From positions 1,054,001 through 1,118,000 of the forward strand of contig JAQGEQ010000299.1 in NCBI GenBank assembly GCA_034620365.1: DNA of 64,000 nucleotides, written 5' to 3'. Both the position numbers and the translations under genes were made by a program. The notes under the pieces were generated by a model that worked only from the letters and a program-made list of their open reading frames with translations, did not search any database and was not told the origin of the DNA. The stretch is from Pegea sp. RAD2-039 (lineage: Eukaryota > Chordata > Thaliacea > Salpida > Salpidae). Position 1 is the first letter of the stretch. Each line of letters begins with the position of its first letter. Shown in pieces: positions 56,377 through 64,000 of the stretch.

Positions 56377-56595
56377 TTGGACTTTCGGTCAAGAAATCAT
56401 CAAAGTCTGAAACATCCGCAGCAGTATCTTCGAAAGTCCGTCAACAATTTTTTAAAAAATAAAAAGATGAAAAAATCAATTCGAAAATGTAAGGTTGGTC
56501 GGGACAGTGTCTCTCCATTTATGAGTCTTTGTAATTTACTTGCTTTTCGGCCCTTGTCTGAATGTGAGTCCGAAAAACTAACAATTGATGTTTAA
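56377..56595 (+). other. Unassigned stretch next to the LINE tail, coding-like on both strands
   Basis: Plus frame contains RKCKVGRDSVSPFMSLCNLL and the minus strand reads TFEDTAADVSDFDDFLTESP. One of these may be a real exon, or DNA carried with the LINE. No homologue recognised and no convincing pair of splice sites. Confidence 0.2.
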
Positions 56596-57219
56596 AGAAT
56601 ATTTCTGCATTTCTAAAAATATGATTAGAAACTCAACTATTATCGACTTTTTAGAAATATTTTATATTAAAAGTGGTAAAAATATTTGATCAATCTTGTG
56701 TGCATCGAAAAGATACCTAGTTAGAGACTTTGCATTGAGGCTGTTGTTAAGATAAAGGACAGCCAAAAAAACCTTTATAATCTAGGTTCTTGTGACAATA
56801 TTGTGAGATCTGGTAAGATCAAATGGTAAAAATGGAATCAAATGGTACACTGAACAAGAAAGCATCAATTTTAGTGAATGTTATAAAGAGTGTAAAAATT
56901 GAAAAATTTGAAATGTAAAATAGAACACAGAAAAAGGTTTTGATTCTTGCCAACAGCTTAACCCTCCTTAAATTCAAAACCTATACCGCTAGTCTGTGTT
57001 AAACATTTTCTGAGAGTTATGGAAATAATCCTATTACTTGATGACAATTGTAAAAAATTGTTACACCTTTAAAAAAAAACAGTTCTATGTTCTTATTTAC
57101 ATTAAACTTCCTATAAAAATTGTAATATCAGTTGCACGAGATGTGAAAAAAATCAGAAATAAATAAAAAGTTAACAAATAACAAGAAATAGTTTCCTTAC
57201 AAAAATAATATTTGGCATT

Positions 57220-57705
57220 TATTTTATATTAAAACTGAAGTTAATCCATAATTTTACAAATTGACAGAAATGTTTTAAAAAACTGAAAATGAGAAAGAAG
57301 TAAATGAATAAAATCAAATTATCTACATCCTAAAGATTAAAGATCAACAGATGATAGAAACTGAAAGTAATTAGTAAAGCTTTGAAAATATTTATTCTTG
57401 TATTATACATGTATAATATCAAATAAAAAATCAATAAATAAGATTAACTTAAATAAAAAACACAAATTAAATTCTCAATCATTTACTTTTATGATTAACA
57501 GATAACAAATAAACTGTCAAATATAAAAATTTCATATAACAAGTAACAAACGTTTTTTAAACAATCGCCAATCTGTAAGAAGGTTTAAAAAAAATGTATT
57601 TTACAAACAAAATTGTTTTCTATTAAACATTTCTCACAAGTAATATAATTATTTTTATCTAAATCTATTTGAAAAGTGTTTTGATATCGTTGATAAATTA
57701 AAAAA
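57220..57705 (-). pseudogene. Duplicated RXYLT1 3' end and 3' untranslated region
   Basis: Matches 60190-60680 base for base over long runs with scattered changes and small gaps. It includes the last 11 or so codons and stop of RXYLT1 (tttgaaaagtgttttgatat region), the stretch around aagattaaagatcaacag, and the T-rich 3' flank. Similarity stops sharply at 57705, where LINE sequence begins. Not a functional gene: upstream exons are gone and the frame now runs from LINE sequence. Confidence 0.8.
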
Positions 57706-59760
57706 ATTATGTCGTATTTAATCAGTCGAATTTCCAAAGTATCTAAATTGAAGAGACTGAGACGATGTTGATAATTATCGTATTTAATACTAAGTTTCCT
57801 GCATACCAATCTCGTAAATATTGCCTGAACAGATTCAATTTTTTTGATATCACCAACTTGTTATGGCATTCATGCACTGACATTGTATTCAGGAATTGGA
57901 CGTACGTACAATTGGAAAAGATTGATAAAGAAGTATAGATCCTTAGAATTAAAGTTCTTTATAATAAGGTAGACGGTTGAATAATTTTGCAAAGATTTTT
58001 AAAACATAATTGCGCTATTTAGAGTCAGATGATAGGGTAATGCCAAAGTATAGAACCAACGATAATTGTGAAATAATAAATTCTTTCACGGAATATTGGT
58101 TTAAAGAATTGGCAGCTTATTTACGGGAGAAACTTTTATAAGTTCAGATTTTATGGGCTGGATACTGAGCTGCCACTTCATAGACCAGCTTTCTACAGTT
58201 TATAGGGCAGTTTGAAGTTTTAAAGGATTGCAAAAAATAGTTTGATATCATATGCATACACAAACACACTAACATCATCTACTGCTACTAGTCCTCTGAT
58301 GAAGTCTTCAATGAACATTATAAAGAGAGGGGACCCAGAGTGGAACCCTGAGGAACACCACCAGTGACTTGACTAATAGTAGATAAAGATCTTTCTACAC
58401 AAGTTTGTTGGATTCCACCTGATAAATAATTCTGTATCCACTTTAAGATAAGGCTGCTGATTTTTAACTTTTGTAAAACAATAACGAGCTTAGTGTGTGG
58501 GACAGAATCAAACGCTTTAGCAAAATCCAGATATATGATGTCACAAGGAGTATTACTTGCATAATGGGATGTAAGCTCATTAAAAAAAGTGCGATGTTGA
58601 GTCAGGGAAGATCTCCGTTTCACAAAGCCATGCTAGATATCAGATATTAGATGGTGCTCCATCCAAATACTGGTCATATGATTGTGAATGATATGTTCGT
58701 CCGTTTTGCAGATAACTGAAGGCAGCGAAACTGGTCTGTAGTTAAGTGCAGTGTTTCTGGGACCCTTTTTATGAATAGGAGTAATGATAGCTTTCTTCCA
58801 ATTTTGCGGAACTTTTTCTCTCCTCAGAATGATGTTAAAGAGTAGCAATTAAGATAGTGATAAAGGTGAAGCAGCTTTTCTTAATAACATCTGATCATGA
58901 GTGTCGGAACGTAAAGGAGTATTGCCATCATCAGTTATAAGAAACGCTATTAAATTGAAAGTTTAACAATTCAGCTTTATTCTCTGGTTGCACCACAAGA
59001 TGGTTGCTTTTATCAAGGAAAAGGGGTATTTCAGATCGTACCTTAAGCTTGTGATTTGAGAAGTCAAGAAACGTTTTCTTGCTAGTTGAAGAGAATAGTG
59101 CTCCTTGTCTTCCTAAATAGAAATTAGAAAAAGATTTCTTGTAAACTGTACAAAAACCTTTGTACAGAGATTTGATGAAAGGGTCTGTTTTAGTTTGTTT
59201 GTATAGTAGGTTTCTTAGATGCTATAAGTTCCTTAAATAGTTGGGCAGGAGTGGAGTGGCTTCTTGTTAACCTTAAACAAATATAAATTTATTAATTGAA
59301 TCTTTAACGATGTTAGTAAACCATGAGTAAATAGTATTGATGTCTTCGGAAGAGTTGAAAACAGAAATCCAGTCAATACCTGATAAAAAATTATTTATTC
59401 CAAGATTATCTCCACGATAAAAATTCCGTTTACTTGGAGTTTTTCCATTCATGGAAAAGTTTTGATGAAGTTTGAATTCAATCATGTTGTGTTAGAGCAA
59501 AAGGTTCTTTTTGATCAACGTAGATAATGCTCTGAAAGTTTGATGTGAAAACAAGATCCAAATTATTACCACTAACTTAGGTTGGAAAAGTAACCATTTG
59601 AGATAGATTATTGGCAACGAGGAAGCTTACGAAGGTTTGACTTGAAATGGCTGAATTAGGATTATGGCTATTGAAGTTAAACGATTTTCCCACAAATACT
59701 GAATTCGGGTTATTCCAATCAATTTTACTAAAATTCAATTCTTGTAAAATATATAACTAT
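57706..59760 (-). mobile_element. LINE retrotransposon remnant, truncated at both ends
   Basis: On the minus strand, in order: end of the endonuclease domain (NFSKIDWNNPNS near 59740; NNLDLVFTSNFQSI near 59560); linker DINTIYSWFTNIVKDSINKF; reverse transcriptase with KKAIITPIHKKG, LNYRPVSLPSVICK, IIYLDFAKAFDSVPH, GGVPQGSTLGPL and a decayed active site (YAYD in place of YADD); KWQLSI palm; and C-terminal YQHRLSLFNLDTLEIRLIKY. Broken by several stops and frameshifts. CR1/L2/Jockey-like by motifs. The 5' end starts mid-endonuclease, and the 3' end lacks the final ORF segment, 3' untranslated region and tail. Confidence 0.85.
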
Positions 59761-59764
59761 GGAC

Positions 59765-60180
59765 ACCAAAAAATAAAATTTTGAAAGTAAGAATCAACAT
59801 ATGATAATATTTTAATATTAGAAAATTAATTTTGTACAAAAAAAATAATATAACCAAAGACTTATTATTTTGTTGGTCAAAATTTCAGTCAAAACAAAAG
59901 TATTTTTGAATAGTCTTTTTCAAATCAATTCATAGATTTTTATGTAATCAAGTAACATATAAAAATTTTATCTTATTCTCTTGTTAAGAAACATCAGTCA
60001 CAAAACTTATTGCTCAATTAAAAGTAGACAATGAACATACTAATGTGCTTATGACGCTTGAGTTATTCATCCGAATCCGATTTAGTATGTAAATTCCGAA
60101 GAATTCAAATTGAATTGAGTTTTGAAGACAAATTTGACTAATTAACTGGGCAACGGTTTCTATGCCTAAAATAAATTTTA
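59765..60180 (-). pseudogene. Duplicated RXYLT1 intron fragment
   Basis: Resembles RXYLT1 intron 2 (61977-62490): ttttgaaagt(t/a)aga near 59777 and 61985, ctttttcaaatc near 59919 and 62129, ttcatagatttttatgtaat near 59930 and ttcatacatttttatgtaat near 62140, and a ccgatttagtatgtaaattc-like block near 60078 and 62450. With 57220-57705 it is the other half of a broken tandem copy of RXYLT1. Similarity is patchy but in the same order. Confidence 0.65.
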
Positions 60181-60647
60181 TTTTTTATTCAAAATAGTTA
60201 CTCAAGTTAATCAGTCATTTTACAAATTGAGAGAAATGTTTTAAAACACTGAAATTTTGAAAGAAGTAAACGAATAAAATCGAATGATCTACATCCTAAA
60301 TATTAAAGATCAACAGATGATAGAAACTGAAAGTAGTTAATAAAGCTTTGAAAATATTTCTTTTTATATAATACATAGATAATATAAATTGAAAAATCAA
60401 TAAATAAGATTAACTTTATAAAAAACACAAATTGAATTCTCAATCATTTACTTTTGTGATTAATAGATAACAAATAAACAGTCAAATAAAAAATCTCATA
60501 CAAGTCTCATAAACAAGTAACAAAAGTTTTTAACTAATTTTTAATCTGTAAGAAGGTTAAAAAAAAAACAAATAAAATACATTTTACAAACAAAATTGTG
60601 TTATATTAAACATTTCTCACAAATAATTTAAGTGTGTTCATCTAAAT
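60176..60647 (-). terminator. RXYLT1 3' untranslated region
   Basis: A+T-rich. Polyadenylation hexamers AATAAA on the minus strand occur near 60179-60190. The whole stretch is duplicated at 57220-57600. Confidence 0.4.
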
Positions 60648-61062
60648 CTATTTGAAAAGTGTTTTGATATCGTTGATAAATTTTCTACGAAGAGATAGTT
60701 TGAAATTGGAATACCATTCAGCAACCTTTAATCTTTCATTAATCTTCTCTTCAACAGGCAAGTTGTAGAACTTCTCAAAAATCTCTTTACTATCTTCTTT
60801 CCAACTTGTAACAAATTTTAAAGGTGCCTTATAAAGTTTCAACAACATATATGGAGATGTAATATTTTCATATCCAGGTATAAAAGAAGGTTTACAAGAA
60901 TCCCTCACATTGTCATCTATTACTGGAATTGATCCTAATTCTAAAGCTTCAAATGTCCGATAACATTCTGCAGCAGTGCCAAGAGGTGATAAAGTCAGAT
61001 CACTATTTTCTAAAGCTGCAAGATACGGATTAGTACCAAGAGTTTCTTTTTGGTTTTTCCAC
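60648..61062 (-). CDS. RXYLT1: RXYLT1 exon 5 with stop codon
   Basis: Acceptor acttttctag. Encodes NSDLTLSPLGTAAECYR, LGSIPVIDDNVRDSC, WYSNFKLSLRRKF and ends DIKTLFK before TAG. This is the most conserved part of the enzyme. Its last codons and 3' flank are the source of the copy at 57220-57705. Confidence 0.94.
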
Positions 61063-63161
61063 CTAGAAAAGTAAAAATTAAACTGAAATATTATTAAACT
61101 GAGATATTTACTCAAATTTTTTCAAAACCACGAAAATATTAGTCAGACTTTAAAAATCTGTCATTTAAAAGCCTTACTTAGAAGAAAATGAAAACAAGTT
61201 TTCTTCTTCTTTAATCAGGTCAGGATAAGACTGAATTGCTCTTAAAAAAGGATAACGAGACTCCCGGATTGCTCCGACAAAGGTAGCAGTATAATCTCTT
61301 GGTGCAGTCAAATCGACTTCTATATCATTTGCTAATTCTAAGTTTCGTCTGAGTTTGTGGCCAGAAGCACTGTAAGAAATGAATAATTTGAGTGCTGATT
61401 TTAACTCAGATATTTTATAACTGTAGTAAATTGTTGGAGATAACTTCATATTTATTTGCTTTTTTAATTTTGTTATCTGATGCAGCATAAAATTTATTGT
61501 GAAGAAATGGTAAAGTTTATTAAAAAAAGGTGTAATATTAATACCAGATTTATTCATAGAATGCTATTCCTAATTACAAGATGAAACAAACGTTTTAATA
61601 GTAATAAGAAACGGATTATCAATCATCCAATTAATCGAATTTGTTATACTTAATCATATCAACTTACTATTGAATTCCTAGTGGCCATAGAAACACACGT
61701 TTGTTGTCAACAAGATTTGATTCATGAGTGACATACACAAATCTCAACTTGTCAAACTCCAATAAAGGATTCAAGTATTTATCATTACAGGCAAGATCAG
61801 AAAAGATAATCAAAGCAATGTTCTTGATTTTGTTACTTTTTAGTAGGCGTGCGAGGATTTCCACAGCAGATCCACTTCCATCTCTTCCCCAGAAAGCAAG
61901 AATAACATTTTCTGATTGAAAAGAAATCTGTTGATCAGTTGGTCTTGGATGACAGCAGTCAACACGAAATCTGAAAATTTATAGTTTTGAAAGTTAGACT
62001 CAACGTACGATAACAGTTATTATGTAATATTATAAAACAAAATTGTAAACCCTTTAAACTAATTTATACAGTCTTATTATTTTATTGTTCAAACTTTTAT
62101 TCTAAATAAAAGCAATTTTAAATACTCTTTTTCAAATCGGTTCATACATTTTTATGTAATTCTTATGGAAGAACTGCTAGGAAAAGCTGCCGAATTTTAA
62201 TGCAGTTTACCTAAAAATTATTTCAAATATTCTCTGCAATTTGTTTTTAAACTTAAATTTCCATATTATACTATAAATAATAATTACAAAAGTATAACTC
62301 AATTCTATATTTCTCTATTAAAACCGTTTAGTTTATTACTTGTGTACCTGATTGATTGTTAAGCGATCTAAAAAATTGTTTTTTAAGAATTGTAAACGAA
62401 AGTTTTATTATAATCTGAATATGATGCATGAGTTAGTCAACCGAAACCGATGTGGTGTATAAATTCTGAAGAGCCAAACTTTAACTGCAAGAATTTTACA
62501 AAACCTATAGTTCTATAAATAGTTTGTTAAACTTTACAAATGCGTCAAAATTATTTTTCTTATACATTTAGAAATTTATCAATGAATCATAAAGTTTAAC
62601 TTTCGTTTTTTTGATATTAATTTAACTTGTCGATTTGTGATAAAAGAAATTCTTATTTACTTTATAACTATGCTTTTATCTGCATTCTATTAAGAGATTC
62701 CTTTTAACACACATATACTGAATTAAATACTCTTTTAGCACCAAAGTATAAAACTAAATTGACTTACTTAAAATCTATATTTTCAATCTCTAACGTTTCA
62801 TAATAAATGTCTTTGGCTTCAGAAAAGTTTAGACTTCCGCCAAGAATTTGTTTCCATGTAAACAAACCTATTCCAATAATGTCCAAAATCTCCACATGAG
62901 TAATTGCCTTTTTTTCTATAAAATAGATTAGTGGATAAATATTTAAAGTTTTTGGCTCATTAACAATTTAGATTAGTATAAGGGTTTAAGAATAGCTGAT
63001 CCATACGAAAGTATAAACAAAAATATCATACTTGGAAATCTGTTCTTAATTTTAAACGAATTTTCTTTCTCCAAACGTGAAACAGTGCAATAAAATTGTG
63101 AAAGTAGAAATATAAGCCCAGTGTAACTTATCAAAAACAGAAGCTTGAAGTTTCTATCCAT
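60648..63161 (-). CDS. RXYLT1: Ribitol-5-phosphate xylosyltransferase (RXYLT1/TMEM5), whole gene (5 exons)
   Basis: Golgi type II membrane enzyme that transfers xylose from UDP-xylose to ribitol-5-phosphate on the O-mannosyl glycan of alpha-dystroglycan, needed before matriglycan is built. The joined frame is 395 residues (human about 443). N-terminal signal anchor about 7-26 (LLFLISYTGLIFLLSQF); VEILDIIGIGLFTW block; ENVILAFWGRDGSG; VFLWPLGIQY; and the diagnostic C-terminal block DLTLSPLGTAAECYRTFEAL followed by GSIPVIDD, which aligns with the donor-binding end of RXYLT1 (human DLTLCPVGVNTECYR). All four introns are GT-AG with matching phases. It is shorter than the human protein mainly near the stem. 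Identification is firm from the C-terminal half. Confidence 0.93.
61178..61369 (-). CDS. RXYLT1: RXYLT1 exon 4
   Basis: Acceptor tttcttacag, donor gtaagg. Encodes ASGHKLRRNLELANDIEV and DYTATFVGAIRESRYPFLRA, matching the region after the WPLG motif. Confidence 0.9.
61668..61970 (-). CDS. RXYLT1: RXYLT1 exon 3
   Basis: Acceptor aattttcag, donor gtaagt. 100 full codons from FRVDCCHPRPTDQQ through VILAFWGRDGSG, CNDKYLNPLLEF and RVFLWPLGIQ. Confidence 0.92.
62768..62915 (-). CDS. RXYLT1: RXYLT1 exon 2
   Basis: Acceptor attttatag, donor gtaagt, phase 1 to 2. Contains THVEILDIIGIGLFTWKQIL, which matches the VEIW-x-IGLYLW block of the family. Confidence 0.9.
63032..63161 (-). CDS. RXYLT1: RXYLT1 exon 1 (signal anchor)
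   Basis: Encodes MDRNFKLLFLISYTGLIFLL and a Lys/Glu-rich stem, donor gtatga, phase 1. An in-frame TAA lies upstream of the ATG, just after an acceptor-like attttag. Confidence 0.88.
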
Positions 63162-63425
63162 AGTAAAACTGTTGGGTTAACTAAAATTGGAACAAATAAT
63201 AATCAAAAGAAATGTTTTTATAAACTATTCAATAATCCTAACCTACTAGTTGTATCAAATTAACAAAACTTAACAACGTTTTCTTGAGAATGTACTGTAA
63301 GTAAAAAAGTAGGTTTATGAATTCTTTCATTTTAATGCTGACTAAAACTTAACCTTTCTCAGAAGAAAAAGAGCATTCTCAAAAATAACAAATATTACTG
63401 AATAGGAGCTAAAATAAACACTCAC

Positions 63426-63724
63426 TGCAGACTACTATGATATATTGAACCTGGTTCGAAGTCTTGTAAGCTGGTCTTTGGAAACTACAAATTTGACATT
63501 GAAATTGAGTGAATAAATTGAGTTGACTAGATATTTACTTTGTAGATTAAATAAGTATAACAAAGAATAAATTATATTTATTAATGCAAAATAACTACAA
63601 CTTTACATTTTATAGTGTAATAAAAATAAAACAGAAATAACTATAGCAAAATGAATGACTTACATCCAGTATCACGAAAACTCCTAAAATCTAATTTCTC
63701 TTTACTTCCAAAAATACCCATCAT
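63426..63724 (-). other. Possible leader exons upstream of RXYLT1
   Basis: Two exon-like segments on the minus strand: 63664-63724 (MMGIFGSKEKLDFRSFRDTG, perfect donor gtaagt) and 63426-63484 (acceptor aatttgtag, perfect donor gtgagt). Spliced together the frame soon meets a stop, so they are more likely untranslated leader exons of RXYLT1 than a separate protein gene. No homologue recognised. Confidence 0.25.
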
Positions 63725-64000
63725 AAAAAATTAACTATTGTTTAGTAATAAATATTAATTAGGTTTGACATGCATCGATATAAACAAAATGGATTTTATT
63801 TGAATCTAATTTTGTTTTTAAATAAAAATTTTAATCAGAATCAATGGAGACATTATAAGCATAATTTTTGTAAAAAAAAATTTCTTTTATAAATTATTAT
63901 TAAAATTTTCGTTTAAATTTAACTATTTTAACTTATTATTACTTCGACTTTGAAATCAAGTAAATGCTGCTTTAATTATCTACAATATTTACAATTTTCT
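63725..64000. other. A+T-rich end of window, nothing recognised
   Basis: No exon, repeat or regulatory word stands out. It may hold the promoter of the minus-strand RXYLT1 transcript. Confidence 0.4.

Overview
The window reads as a piece of an A+T-rich animal (metazoan) genome, about 70% A+T by eye. Genes are split by GT-AG introns, exon ends join in consistent phase, and the proteins are recognisable animal families: a FoxP-type forkhead factor, replication factor C subunit 2, a Jupiter/HN1-type microtubule protein and a ribitol xylosyltransferase (RXYLT1/TMEM5). Diverged LINE remnants also occur. RXYLT1 is, as I recall, missing from flies and nematodes, which would point to another invertebrate lineage; the phylum cannot be settled from the sequence alone.

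Layout. 1-14.8 kb: no recognised gene; A+T-rich DNA with a few G+C-richer islands that could be promoter, leader-exon or enhancer DNA of the next gene. 14.8-46.3 kb (+): one large FoxP gene, reconstructed here as 15 coding exons plus one alternative exon. The joined frame closes exactly (939 or 961 residues) and contains the FoxP C2H2 finger, leucine-zipper region and forkhead domain. 46.3-51.4 kb: intergenic. 51.5-54.4 kb (-): RFC2 in 8 exons. 54.6-55.5 kb (-): a Jupiter/HN1-like gene closely upstream of RFC2. 55.98-56.37 kb (+): the 3' end of a LINE. 57.2-60.2 kb: a broken partial copy of RXYLT1 (intron and 3'-end pieces) with a two-sided truncated LINE (-) in place of its exons. 60.2-63.2 kb (-): intact RXYLT1 in 5 exons. 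63.2-64 kb: possible leader exons.

The main discovery is inside FoxP. Two exons, 42439-42560 and 43258-43445, both encode the second half of the forkhead domain including DNA-recognition helix H3. They enter in the same phase and leave in the same phase; together they would break the frame, so they should be mutually exclusive. The first keeps the classic FoxP helix. The second changes two of the base-contacting positions and adds an AT-hook-like RGRPRK tail. A strong G+C-rich hairpin lies 36 bases downstream of the first exon's donor. The gene therefore looks built to make two FoxP proteins with different DNA-binding surfaces.

The four genes are not an obvious pathway cluster: a developmental/neural transcription factor, a sliding-clamp loader subunit, a microtubule-associated protein and a Golgi glycosyltransferase of dystroglycan O-mannosyl glycans.
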